NCBI RefSeq assembly: GCF_003086295.3
Contig: NC_092051.1
Span: 22,067,940 to 22,131,939, forward strand
From: Arachis hypogaea
Lineage: Eukaryota > Streptophyta > Magnoliopsida > Fabales > Fabaceae
Reading direction: 5' to 3'
DNA length: 64,000 nt
This document shows, in pieces, positions 1 to 11,967 of this stretch (the first letter of the stretch is position 1; every line of letters begins with the position of its first letter). The position numbers were made by a program, and so were the translations under genes. Below the pieces are notes generated by a model. That model was not told the DNA's origin. It was given only the letters and a program-made list of their open reading frames with translations, and searched no databases.

Positions 1-3000
1 ACAAGGATAGAACTTCCGATTAATCTTCTCCTGGTCATGGATTTTTTATTTCAATTACACAAAATCTCTTGTTAATTTTCATTACTTTAATTAATAATTA
101 TTTTATTTTCCCGTTCTCCAACTCTAAAATCTCTCAGAAAATTCCTGACCAATAAAATAGCACCCTTTTGTCAACTCGTTGGGAGGCGACCTGTGAATTC
201 TACTCCCAGTATTTTATTCTTAAATTGTGACAACTCTTTCTAAATTGATAAGTAGAATTTTCGTCGGTTAAGAAGTGTACTTGCAACGCTGTTCTTATTA
301 TAAATTCTTAATCGGCAAATAGTCAACTTGACAGTAATAAAAATTGAAAACAGTGTCACAAAAATCAGTATGCTTCCTTTCCCGTTCTATAGAAACCTTC
401 AACAAAGTGCCTTTAGATTATTATCATGACCTTGGATATTAAGTAACTATGTCATTAATAGATAGATTATGTAAAACATGACGGAAGAATGTAAGCAATC
501 ATCTCATTATCCTCTAAGCCAACATTTACATCTAACTTATTATCATTGTAAAATACACTCAAATATTTTCATATGATCACACAGTTATGACTTAATTTAC
601 AAATAAAGCACATATAAGATAATGAAAATAAAACTAAAATTTGACGTGATTGCAATTAACTTAAACTAACATTAGTTATAATAACAGCTACTTTTTATTT
701 TGTCTAAATCTTTAAACGTAATTTAGCTTTCAATATAATTCAAGCACATAGCAAAAGAATTTTATGAATTTAAAGTAATAAGACTAGAGTTTTATTTAAA
801 ACTAGTTCTATTTTGAAATTCAAACTGGAGAATTTCCAGTAGAGGAAACAAGTTGCTGTTGTGTTAAGCATTCTGCAGAAAAATCATATTTGACATCCAG
901 AATTCAAAAACTCACCATAAATCATAAACTTAACAGAAATGTCTCAAATTCACCAGTCCAACTCCTTATATTCCCAAGCTTAATCTAGACTTGGTCCCAT
1001 ACAATTTTGATCATTACAGAATTAGTTATAGATTTTCAAAGTTTCTAATTTTGTTTAAAATAATGCAAAAATCAGATTTTATAATTCAACTTCGAAAAAT
1101 CATAACTAATTCTCCAGTTAATATGAAACCTTCAAAATTGAATTTTAATAACTATACTTGTTGTAGTTTGCTTAGCTTTTAGTCTCATATCATTCCAATC
1201 ACTATTAAGTTACTGGTTCACTTTCAAAGTTGTCGTTTTATTTCAAAACTCAGATTTTCAGCAAGTAGTTTAGTATTTCAAAATTCAACCCTTTTAATAC
1301 CTCTCAAAATCAATTCCAAATCAACTATCAGTCAATTTCACCATCATTACAATATATCAATCAACCAGTTTAGCGGCAATCAATCCAATGTAATCCACCA
1401 AAAATTTAGAATTCCCATTAATTATTGGTCAAACAATTCATGATTCACATAATCAATCAATATCACTAAATCAACAATTCCAATCACATTTTCACAGTCA
1501 CAATTCAACCTTCATTTAATCAATCAATTACTCACAATAATTAAACATATTTGCAGTTATTCAATAAACTTTATGGGCATTCTAAAATTAAAATTATTTA
1601 AAATTAAACCCCTTACATATGCAACAATTCAAGGTTTAAACCAGAACATGGTTAACTTGCACAAGGTAAAGTAATTTCAAGCAAAATGCTTTTCGGATCA
1701 TAAATTCGGAACTAGGAAATAGCTGAAAATCAGTAAACAGATTAGGAACTTGTAAGTAAAGGGTCTTCAATGAAAATTCAAACAAGCAAAGTATTACAGA
1801 ATTGCGAGGGTAAAACTTGCATTGATTAAAAGTTTAAAACAAAGGTTTATAAAGGAAGGAAGCTTGAACATTCAAAGCACTTTCCCATAAAATAAATAAT
1901 GTTACAGTATTAAAAAATCAAACAAATAAAATGCACAAAAAGAGAGAACTAACCAACAAGTATAAGTTCAAAACTTTTGAAAGGTATTGAAAACAATGCT
2001 CAACTTGAGTGTTGAAAAACAACAAAGAATCTTAGATTTCAGAACATGATTGAAAAACAAATGAAGGAGAAAAGAAAGACCCTTCTTTAAAATTCAATGC
2101 AATATTCAGTACACAATAAACTAAATTGGTTTGAGTTGTTTTTCACAAGGTAAAGGTATTAATCCAAAGCAGCATCAACCAGTAGGAAAACGAAAAAGGA
2201 AAAGAAAAAAGAAAGCATGGGTTTTGAAAAAGTGATTACTACATAGAAATTTCTATTCACAAAAATTCATGCCCCTAATTTGCATGCTATTTTGAGTTAT
2301 TTTACCATGAAAAATATGAAGTGCTGTCAGTAACTGAGCAGAAACAAAATAAGACAAAATTGAAATCTAAAAATTTCAGAATCAAAGGAACCCTAAGATT
2401 GAAAAGGAAAGAACTTGAAGGTTCCTAGAAGAAATAGTGCAATTGAAAGAAACGCCATGTTCAACAAACAAAGCCATAGCAGAACAAATTATCAAATAAA
2501 AAAAAGTTCAACCAAACTTTCAGATCGGAAAAGATCTTCAATTCAACTAACAGATCATAAAAAAAATGTTGCCACACCTAAACAGAGAAAATTATAATTC
2601 CAATCTAGCAAACAAAAATAACACTCCATGCATATATTCGTCATGTAGTTCTTCTACTTGAGCAACCGAATAACAGTTTTTTTTTAAATTATTGATTCGA
2701 AAGAAAGAATCACGAGTGATTCAAAATTATGTTAACTTCAAAGATCATCAACATAAGAAGAACAAACTTGTTTTATTGAAATCCAAAACAAAGCATCTCA
2801 GTCAGCAACTAAGTGAATCCACAATCCACAAATCCAAATACTGTTCTATGAGAGGAATAAGATAATAATTCACAGCAAAAACATATCGAATCTTCTAGAT
2901 AATGGATGAAATCTTGAAATCAGAAACCATAGAAAACAACATGAAGATGAAGAAGATTAAAGCAAATATTCACAAAAGCGAGGAAGATTAGAACTCGCTA

Positions 3001-3293
3001 CAAGGCAGGAGTTGCAAACCGGAACCGAAATTAAAGTCATTGCAAAAGCAAGTTCAAGACAAGCTACCAAATAATAACTCAAGGGTGGGTACAAAGAAGA
3101 GAAAAGAGGTGGCAAGAATCGACAGATGACTCGTGATGACAGGAACCAAAAGACAAGAATAACAAAAAGAGAAGGATGACATTCCTATAGGCCTCTGATA
3201 GTGCCACAATTTGTACAAATAGGCACGCTTCTATTTATACAATTGTGATCCTACCATAGGACACTTGCTCCATATTACACAGATTAAACCTAA
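1..3293 (-). other. Non-coding body of a minus-strand LTR retrotransposon (probable)
   Basis: AT-rich sequence with no reading frame resembling a retroelement or host protein; the few ORFs are 60-63 codons and low complexity. It lies immediately downstream, in minus-strand sense, of a primer-binding site and LTR, so I infer it is the internal region of that element, which would then be a large non-coding derivative. Positions 181-340 contain a block that resembles the edge of other legume LTRs, so an older fragment may be embedded. The far end and second LTR are outside the window. Confidence 0.45.
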
Positions 3294-3305
3294 GCTCTGA
3301 TACCA
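3294..3305 (-). other. Primer-binding site, initiator-Met tRNA type
   Basis: On the minus strand this reads TGGTATCAGAGC, the standard complement of the 3' end of plant initiator methionine tRNA, used to prime minus-strand DNA synthesis in many plant LTR retrotransposons. It is separated by three bases from the LTR end at 3309, the usual spacing, and fixes the element as minus-strand with its 5' LTR to the right. Confidence 0.8.
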
Positions 3306-3308
3306 CTC

Positions 3309-4867
3309 TGTCACAGCCCAAAATGAGCAATGACTGGCGCTCAGGAAAAAGAGTTCCCTAGCAAGCCTAACAGATTCGAATATAAGATAAATAAAAAGGT
3401 TACAAATCATTTTTGATAAATTTACACTTTCTAGAATGAATAATTACATAATTTAACAAAAATAAAATAAATAAATATAGATGGATCCTGCCTGTGACAT
3501 ATGGAGCAGATGACGTCTAAGAACTCAACAAAGAATAGAACCCATTGCAGATCATTACTCTTGCATAGAAAGGCTCACAAAAGCAAGTACTTATTCCTAA
3601 AAAATATTTTTTTTAAAAAAGGGGTGAATTTTGCAACTCAGTGACTAGACAGTACATCTATAATTCACATGAGACTATCTAAACATTATTATGAAAATAA
3701 TTTTAGTTAGAAAATAATAATTTATATGAATAAGTGAATCAATAAGGGAGTTCTCATACAGAAATCAAATCAAATAGTCCACACTTGGGCGGCTCCACCT
3801 CTAAGGGTAGCCCTTTCCTCTAGTGTGTCCGTACGGAATAACAGATCCAACGTGTGGCCTACACGTTAGGCTAGCAACGCCCCTACTAGCTGAGGTCTGA
3901 GCCAGATGCATCTAGGTTAACGTCATAACCGCCGTTAACTACGGTTTTCTAATACGAGCCTCCCAAACCAATTCAAAACATATAATTTCAAATACAACCA
4001 ATCTTTGATCTTTCAAATATATACAGTATCAAATCAAATAAAATAATACTCTCTTATCAAAAATCCTTTTCAGTCGTATGAAATGTCAAATATACTTTAC
4101 AAATTCATAGTATATGACTGAGTATTCACAATACTTTAATGTTTCAAAAACACATATTCAATTAAATCGAATATTCTAAAATAATACAAAACTTCATCAA
4201 ACATGTATATAGTCTCATGTGCAGATTAAAAATTCGAATTTCACAAAAATAATATTTAGTTCTAATAAATCCATTATTAAAATAAATTCAAATCTTTTGT
4301 TCATAACTTGTAAGTATAGTCATAAATTCAAGAAGCATATATCAAAATAATTATAGATGTAAAGCCAAATAATTATAAATATAAAGTCTACTCACAACTT
4401 AGTCTCAAGGGACTGAAGATACCAAACCCGGAGTACCAAACTAAAGGGTACGAAAGAGCACAAAATTTGAACGGAGGCAGCCATAGCTCCAATAGGCAAG
4501 CAAAACAGCGAACAGAGGCACAACAGAACAGAAGTGACAAACGGCTAAAAGTAGAGCAACGACGACAACATCAGCAAATGTGGTAAAACAGTAGCGGAAA
4601 TAGAAACAAAACAGAACAACCACTAACCAGGCTAGAACGGTGGTGAAACAGAACTGACAGAGGTGTGAAACGCTTCCTACGACGTTTTCAAAGGGCAAGG
4701 ATAATGGCAGAACCAGTGGAGGAAGAATGGAGGATAAAGCATGGTCGGATAGGACAGTAGCTTTCCGACGAGTTCTCCTCCGGCAGCGACACAGCAGCTC
4801 AGCGACGAGCTCCTTCAGTGACGACGGCAACCACCGCGACAGCCCTAACAGCGACGGCAGCATCACT

Positions 4868-4904
<37 letters not shown>

Positions 4905-5475
4905 TCGATCTCTCTTTCCTCTAGTGTGCAACGGCGGCTTGGCGAGTTCGGCGGTGACGTGGCAGAGTGTGGTGGCGGCGAAGCAGCAGCAAGGCGGCGA
5001 CGGCTACGCAACGGCGACTTGGCAAGTGCAGTGACGGCGGCGACGAGGCCCACCAGCGCCGCTGCATCTTCTCCTTTCTCTCTCTCTCGGATATCACTCT
5101 CTCAGATCTCCCTCTCTTCTCATGTCAACAGCGGCGGTGACGGTGACAGTAACACCCACCACTCCCCCTCCTCCCTCTTCTCTTTTTCCTTCACCGGTCT
5201 CCCTTCCCCTCTGCTCTCCCCCTTTCCTTCTTCCCCTCTTCCTTTCTTTTTTTTTTCTTTCATTCCCAGCTGCTGCTGTTAGGTGTGTGTGTGTTGCTGA
5301 AAAAGAAAGGGGGCTAGGATTTCTTTGGGGTAAAGGGATAATTGGGTGTTAATTAGGATTAGGATTTGGTAAAAGAAATAAGGGTAGTATAGAAATTTTG
5401 ATAAAATTGGAGAGTTGGATAATAATAAAAGAAATCAAATGTAAAAGGTTTTAAAAAAAAATTCAAGACATTACA
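3309..5475 (-). mobile_element. 5' LTR of a minus-strand LTR retrotransposon
   Basis: Starts TGTCACAGCCC and ends ACATTACA on the plus strand, giving TG...CA termini, and abuts the primer-binding site at 3294-3305. About 2.17 kb. In element orientation it has a GC-rich middle (about 5280-4680) with a (CT)17 tract and an AT-rich 3' half. The block at 3786-3965 (cttgggcggctccacc onward) is one I recall as widespread in Arachis LTRs. Open frames at 4441-5352 are low-complexity Ser/Leu/Ala-rich shadows of the GC-rich part and are not annotated as genes. Flanks beyond the two ends do not match, as expected because only one LTR is in view. Confidence 0.75.
4869..4902. repeat. (CT)17 microsatellite
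   Basis: Perfect CT dinucleotide run inside the LTR at 3309-5475. It produces poly Ser-Leu peptides in all frames and is a likely length-polymorphic marker. Confidence 0.95.
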
Positions 5476-5522
5476 GATATTTATCTGCTAAAAAATAATA
5501 TAACCTTTTTATTTATATATTA

Positions 5523-6989
5523 GGGCGTGTTTAGATGATATATTCTTAAATTTTTTATATGTTAAATATAAGGGTAGCAAAACTTTTCGAAAACGCAGAG
5601 ATATTTGTAAGTATTGCCTCAAATGAGGACTCGAAGATGGAGAATTTTTTCTGCAAGAATAGGAATGGGATAGAAATTTTTTCGAGACAATTGCAGGGAC
5701 CTAAGCGGGAATCCCACCTCGTCTCCATGATCTCCGAATAATACGAATTTACTTAATTATCTTTAATATTTTAGCTATTATTATAGGTATTTTAATAATC
5801 TCATTTATTATATATATTTTTGTTAGAGTATTTATTTTATTTTTTATATTATGTTATTATTTTATTTTTTTGACTTGGATATTAAATTTAATTAATTTAT
5901 TATTTTAAAATTTAGACAAAATGTATTTATATGATGTTTTTATGTATTATATGTTTTTTTTTATTTTATAAAGTTTTTTATTAAATTTTTTTTATAAGAA
6001 TACAGGAAGGTGGAGAATGAGAATTCTTATGGAGACTATGGAAAAACAAAAAATAAAGGTGAAACCCAGTTATTCCCACAACGAGGATCAGGGCAAGCAC
6101 AAGGAGATTTTGGGGGTTCGAAGACATGGAGAGGCCCCTACTTCCGTCCTATTCGGTTGACATTTTTAGTTGAATATATAAAGATTTTTCTGTTATAATT
6201 AATTTTTTTAATTTAATTTTTTGTGTGAAAGCAACTGTATTAAGCTTTGTTTGAAAAAGATAGATTATTTAATTCATAAAATATATAATTGATTTTATTA
6301 TTTATTTTTTCTATTTTTAAAGTGTTAATGCATTAAATACATTTTGAAGGAGAGAGAGAAAAAGAAAGAAATTGAAATTATTGTTTTTGGAATAGATCCT
6401 TCAATTTTTTTTTTTAAATTTGAGAATGTAAAATATAATTTTTAATCTTTTATCTTTAATATTTTTTTTGTCTCGCTTATAAAATATACGGTGAGAAATC
6501 ACACTTTATTTTCTCAAATGAGAAAAAAGTTGAAAGGATCGAATCTATCTCTGTCTTTTGGGATTTTAGATTTCTTATTCTTATCAAACTTAGGTTGGTT
6601 GAATTGTCAGCTCACTTGTTCGTTAACAAAGTGTTGGAGGTTCAAATCATACCTTATATATGTAACAACCGCGGTAGACTCTAAATAAAATTCAAATTCG
6701 CAACAAATTAATCCTTAATATGTTAGGACTTAAAAAATATGTAACAACCGCGGTAGACTCTAAATAAAATTCAAATTCACAACAAATTAATCCTTAATAT
6801 GTTAGGACTTAAAAAATACTGTGTGAAAGCAAAAAAATTCCTCATTCTTAATAAATAAATTTCTGTTAAAATCTCTTGAACCTTGAAATTCTTCCTAAAA
6901 CCTATCTAAGCATCTTATTTTGCTATTAAAAATTGAAAATATTCTCTCAAATTATTTTTCTCCTTTAATTATCCCATCTAGACACACTC
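5523..6989. mobile_element. Harbinger/Tourist-like non-autonomous element
   Basis: Left end GGGCGTGTTTAGATG and right end CATCTAGACACACTC form a 15-bp terminal inverted repeat matching at 12 of 15 positions. Both ends are flanked directly by TTA (5520-5522 and 6990-6992), the target duplication typical of PIF/Harbinger elements. About 1.47 kb with no transposase frame, so it would depend on a transposase in trans. The interior includes a block near 5600-5740 that reads like another degraded repeat and a 79-bp tandem duplication. Confidence 0.65.
6661..6818. repeat. 79-bp tandem duplication
   Basis: Two head-to-tail copies (6661-6739 and 6740-6818), each beginning TGTAACAACCGCGGTAG, differing at one base by eye. 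It lies inside the Harbinger-like element and the near-identity suggests a recent duplication. Confidence 0.9.
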
Positions 6990-7411
6990 TTAAACATAAA
7001 AACTAGAGGATAATTTAGTTTTGTTATTTAGTTGTGGATAATATATAGTTTTTCAATTTATGCAACAGTACATTGTAAATCTACTGATTACTGAATTAGT
7101 AGTTGTGAGAGATAAAATTATGTAACTGTTGTATGATTACCATTTGTCCAAATGTTGGTCGCATTTGCTTGGTAAGATGTTGATCATAAATGCAAAAGTA
7201 TTTGAGGCAAAAATTCCATCCATTTCACATATGAACCAAATTACAAGGGAAGTGAGAAAAATGCACAAGTACACTGCCAATATAAAAATGAAAAAGAAAA
7301 AGAAAATGTTGTCTAAACTGGGAACATCACAGGGTGGCTTCATTTCCTTTGATTTATCAACATCACTTATGATGTCCATCGTCTTCCTACAAACTCAAAA
7401 CAGTTACTATG

Positions 7412-7549
7412 TGCATGTTTGGACAAGCTTATTTTAGCTTCAAAATTCAAAATCAAAAGCTTATGAAATAGCTCTTGAAAAAAAAAAAGAAAGAAAAAAA
7501 AGAGAAATTAGTATTTCCCTTTTGGAAAGAAGCTGTACCAAAACATGCT
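7412..7549. mobile_element. Short inverted-repeat (MITE-like) insertion in WRKY 3' flank
   Basis: Left end TGCATGTTTGGACAAGCTT is mirrored at the right end by AAGCTGTACCAAAACATGCT, an imperfect inverted repeat enclosing about 100 bases that include an A/G-rich stretch. CTATG occurs on both sides (7407-7411 and 7550-7554), which could be a target duplication, though 5 bp is not the classical hAT length of 8. It lies 40 bases beyond the WRKY stop codon, so probably within that gene's 3' UTR. Confidence 0.4.
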
Positions 7550-7588
7550 CTATGTTGTTTCTTACATTCTAAACTATGTATGCAAATT

Positions 7589-8872
7589 TCATGAAGAAGA
7601 ATATTCCGTTGTGTTGGAAGGGAATATGGTGTCGAAATCCACTTTATCAAGCAGCATATCGAAATCCATGATTGGGGAATTGGTTACTGAGGTTGGAGTT
7701 GAAAGTATCTCAGTTATATCAGATTCTGAGGATTGGACTATTCCATTATTATTGCTGCTTCCAAATTGGCATGGTGATAAACAGAAAAGGTCTGATTCTG
7801 AAGTTGATGGTGATATGAATGATGCTATATCAGAGGAAAAGCTTTCCAAGAACATGGAATCAGATAACAACATGTCGTTATCACCGTTTTCGGATCCCAT
7901 TGAAGGAGAAAGGTAGCAGAACCATGGGAAGATATCATCATCCTTGGTTGTGATGTTGGTGTTAGTGTCCAACTCAAGCTTTGGTTCAAAGTTGAAAATT
8001 TCCTCTTGGGTTTGTTCCATTTTCTCCTGCTTTTGAGGTTGGTTGTTTTGGAACTTGTGGAATTGGTTCTTCTCCAACACTGGCAACATTGTTTTTGATG
8101 GAAACGCTTTGTTGGAATGCTTAGATTGGGTGCACGTGTGTCTTCCTCTGTAGTTCACCTCAATCATTGTTGGGTCTACATCTGATCTTTGAACTTGTTT
8201 TGTTGCAAGGCACCCTTGTACATTTCTGTATGTGCATCTGTAATATCCTCTGCAATGCAAAATCAATGGTTTCAGATTTTGGGGAATTCACAAAGGAATG
8301 CTCAAGGAAACAAATAAGAGAAAAGAAAGAAGAATTGTGAAGATTCTAACCTTGGGAACTTGGCTCGAAGAATATCCTTTTGTCCATATTTTCTCCAGCT
8401 ATACCCATCATCCAAAGATCCCTCAAGTCCTGTTTTTGAACATACTTTCACTTTCTCTGTCCATTTGGGCATAGTCTTCCTGTAATGGGAGGTGGAATCA
8501 GACTCTAATTCAATTCTATCAATCTAGGAATCTCAAAAAGTAAAGAAAAAAGTAACTTGTTGAGATTAGTTACCTCTTCTTGAGGGGGGGTTTGTCCTTG
8601 AATTCTTCATCATTATCAATGAGGTCACTCCTTGAAGGGCTCCCATTTATAGAAGAAGAAGAAGAATGGGAATTAATGAGATTGGTAATGGTGGAGTCAG
8701 AGTTGAGCATGGTGAGGGCTTTCTCATAGGTGGAAAGTATCTTGTCAATTAAGATTTCTTTGGATGATGAAGAAGAAGAAGAAGAGAGGAGATTGCATAG
8801 CTGCTTTGCTAGCTCCTTCCCTTGGATGAGTTCATTGATGAGACCATGTTCCCCATTCTCAGTATATTCCAT
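7589..8872 (-). CDS. Group III WRKY transcription factor (WRKY41/53-like), three exons
   Basis: Exons read on the minus strand: 8872-8574, 8479-8351 and 8249-7589 (stop at 7591-7589), 1089 bases and 362 residues. Both introns (94 and 101 bases) have GT...AG ends. Exon 1 gives the group III N-terminus (INELIQGKELAKQL). Exon 2 gives the DNA-binding core SWRKYGQKDILRAKFP. Exon 3 opens with GYYRC and a C-X7-C-X23-H-X-C zinc finger, the group III pattern. Intron 2 splits the Arg codon just before GYYRC, the R-type position of WRKY genes. The C-terminal half is acidic and Ser-rich, a likely activation region. Such factors bind W-boxes in the nucleus and act in defence, senescence and salicylate signalling. 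No disruption is seen, so the gene looks functional. The start is the first ATG of the conserved N-terminus. Confidence 0.95.
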
Positions 8873-9049
8873 TATGCTAATGTTGTGTTCAAAAGATGCA
8901 ATGGAATGACACTAACACTTTTTGATGCACCTAAAATTAAGGTTGTGAGAAAATGAGCGAGTGATGAAGGTTATAAGGGGCTTGCTTAATGCTTAGCGAA
9001 GGTGAGGCGAAAAGGGGGATATAAATAAGTGTGAAGTGTGAACATAGTT

Positions 9050-9055
9050 TTGACT
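9050..9055 (+). promoter_or_regulatory. W-box (TTGACT) upstream of WRKY
   Basis: TTGACT matches the core WRKY-binding element TTGAC[C/T] and lies about 180 bases upstream of the WRKY start codon. WRKY genes are commonly auto- or cross-regulated through such sites. A single short match can occur by chance. A weak TATA-like stretch lies at about 9020-9028 (read on the minus strand TTATTTATATC). Confidence 0.35.
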
Positions 9056-9745
9056 GTCCAACCTCACTTAGTTTTCCACAAACGTGGTCCCTCGATGTGG
9101 GACCATGAACATAAGAAAATAGTAGTGCATAAAACGAGAGTGATGACCATTTCAAATCAAAGCCAATGGGGAGGGCACACACGTAAGGAGTCAGCAACAA
9201 CGACGAAGGGGGATCGAAGATTCTTTGCCATCATACTACTGAAATCTCTGACTTGCCAATAACAAATCCCTTCTTTCTTAATTATTCAATGTGCAATAGT
9301 CACTTCATTCATTCGTTCATTCACTAAAAGTGATGATTAAACAGAAACAAAATGACGATGTTGGTAACGTAATCTGGCATCGTAATGCCTACGTTGATGT
9401 GGATACTTATCCGTTCCAATGGGACTACTCTTGAGTTGTTGTTTATCAACTCTTCAATTCACTATTTACTATTTAGTATTTACTAACTTGGATGTGTATG
9501 GAATTCTCATTTATTAAGGCCTTAGATATATACATAGGTAGATACAGACAGATATACAGTAAATATTTAAAACATAAACATGCACATGCGTTGGTAGAAG
9601 TACAAACTACTTGTGCCATTTTTATTTAGTTTACAGAATAGCTCAGATGATGTTAATTTTGATACTGTAAATCAAACCACTTTTCTAAAAGATACTACTT
9701 AAGAACTACAAATAACATAAATAAATTAATTAGACTTTAAATTTA

Positions 9746-11551
9746 CTCAATTGTAACTTTTTAAAACAATTTACATATTTACAATTTTTTTAATTCTATG
9801 TAAATCGCTGAAGAATAGTACATATTATATGAAAAAAGTGTAAAAAAAAAAAATCGCTAGAGGGTGTAGCAGTTTTTAAAGAATCTGAACTATACTATAA
9901 TGTACGAATATTGACACAGACACAGAACACGACACGATACAGGACACCCGGACACACAAGAATACGGGGACACGGTATATATATAAAATATAATGTATTT
10001 TTTAGATAAATTATAATAATATTTTAGTGTTTTATTGATATTAATAAATAAATATATTTTTTAAATTATTTTTAACATTTTTTAATTATATAAAGTATTT
10101 AAAATATTTTTTGTTTTAAAATTAATAATATATATTATTTCTAAACTCATTTCAAAAATATATGTTAAAAATAAGGCTGGACACACTGACATATGATGGT
10201 ATTTAGGTGTGTCTAAATATGTCCGAAGAAGAATTTTTTATTTTTTATTAAAACACGGTTAAACACAAAAGACATGCGTGTCGAACGAGTATTTATGAGT
10301 GCTGTATCTGATATGCAGACACGCCAAATCGAAAAAGTGTCCATGCTTCATGTATAAACCACTAATGGATATACATTAATGTTATCCAAATCTCTCAAAT
10401 AGATTACGGTGGAATGGTTAAAAAGGTTTAAATTAATCTGTTAATTTAAAAAAAAATTTTAAAAATGTAAAATTTAATAATTAGATCTGTATCAATATTT
10501 GTTGGCAAAATTAAAGATAGCTATAATATAATTAACATTTGACTGCTGAAATAATAATATGATTATTTATCAAATAAAAAACAAAAATACCATTAAACTA
10601 AGAATAGAAGGTAGTGTTGCATAGTGGTGCATTATTTTATCTTCTTTTGATTTTTTATTTTGATTAATTATATAATGTTTATGAATTGGTATCTAATTTT
10701 GTCTAATTTATTTTTTATAGCAAATTTTAAATTTTTAAAATTTATTTATTTTTATAATTTTTAAATTAAATATTAATTTTTATTTTTTTAATAAATTAGA
10801 TACTATTTTTTAAGCACAATAAGTCAATAACAATCACCTTTATTTACTTAAAAAATAGAGAATACATTACTCTTTTATTCTAAACAATAATAAAAGTACA
10901 ATATTCAACTGTTTGTTTTTAAAAGAAATTAATTCATTCTTAAAAATTGTCTTTGAAAATATATTATTTTAAAATTTTAAAAGTTTAATTTATCCAAATA
11001 ATTTATTCTTACAAAAAATTATTGTGGTAAAATTGAAAAATTTTATTTTTATTCTAAAAGTAACAATAAATATGTATAAAAAATATATTTAAAATTATTT
11101 TTTAAAAATATTAAAAAATTATTTTTATTATCTTTTGAGAGTGTTTAAGAAAACAATTTAACTTTTTTGTTCTATAAAATAGAAAAAGTTTATAAATATA
11201 ATCAATAGTATATAGAGTATAGACATGTAAAAATAAATAAATTTTATTGAATGATAGTAAAAATCTTAAATTTTTATTTATTAAAAAAATATAAAATTTA
11301 AAATTTTAATCCGCTACAGGTGCATTGTCAAAAATTATTCTACCCATTATTTTTTTCATAAATTACTATATTGGTTTATGTATAGTACATATTTTTTAGA
11401 AATCACTACGCTTTCTAGCATTTTTACTTTATACTTTTTTACCATACTACCTATAACAGATGACATGCAAGTTAAAAATCGTTATACTTTGTAGTAGTTT
11501 ACATAAAAAGTTATAAATATATCTGCTATTTTAAAAAATTATAATTGAATC
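9746..11551. mobile_element. Degenerate long-TIR DNA transposon (MULE/MITE-like)
   Basis: The left arm (about 9746-9885) and right arm (about 11385-11551) are imperfect inverted copies. The outer ends read CTCAATTGTAACTTTTTAAAA and, on the other strand, ATTCAATTATAATTTTTTAAAA. The inner parts share TAAAAAT.GCTAGA..G.GTAG followed by a T/A run. No transposase frame exists between them. Long TIRs suggest a Mutator-type non-autonomous element, but I cannot define a 9-bp target duplication because the ends have drifted. Confidence 0.5.
9910..10355. repeat. GACAC-rich dispersed repeat, nested in the long-TIR element
   Basis: The left part has repeated GACAC/CGGACAC units (9913-9975); the right part ends with AGACACGCCAAATCG and GTGTCCATGCTTCAT near 10317-10351. 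The two edges are loosely inverted relative to each other. I recall similar GTGTCCRTGCTTCAT ends in legume genomes. No coding sequence. Confidence 0.3.
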
Positions 11552-11916
11552 AATTCCAAACTAATTCGATGTATTTAGATAATTTGTCCATTTATTTATT
11601 CTTGAATAATGAAAGTGGCAGTGGTAGAATTAAACCTTATTTTATATATATATGGAGTTGAAAATGCAAATGGGACACCACAAGGTAATTAATTAGGCGA
11701 ATAGGACCGAGATTCATTCGTCGTTGAAGTTTTCCTTCCAGCGTATTGTTTATGACTGTATTATCAATACCGCGTTTTTGTACATCAACTTAATGATTGC
11801 TGAGCCCTGAGCCCAAGACTATATATAAGTTTTACTTTATGTATACCACTGAAATTTGTTGAATTATTACCTGCCACTCAAAGTTGAATAATTGTCTATA
11901 TTAATAAAGAAAAAAA

Positions 11917-11918
<2 letters not shown>

Positions 11919-11964
<46 letters not shown>
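11919..11964. repeat. (AT)n microsatellite
   Basis: About 22 to 23 perfect AT dinucleotides; typical of legume intergenic DNA and likely polymorphic. Confidence 0.95.

Positions 11965-11967
<3 letters not shown>

Noticed and set aside
4441..5352. Overlapping open frames of up to 154 codons on both strands
   Set aside because: Ser/Leu/Ala-rich low-complexity translations of a GC-rich, CT-repeat LTR segment; no domain, overlapping on both strands, inside an LTR.
7545..7916. Open frame of 123 codons on the plus strand
   Set aside because: Antisense shadow of WRKY exon 3.
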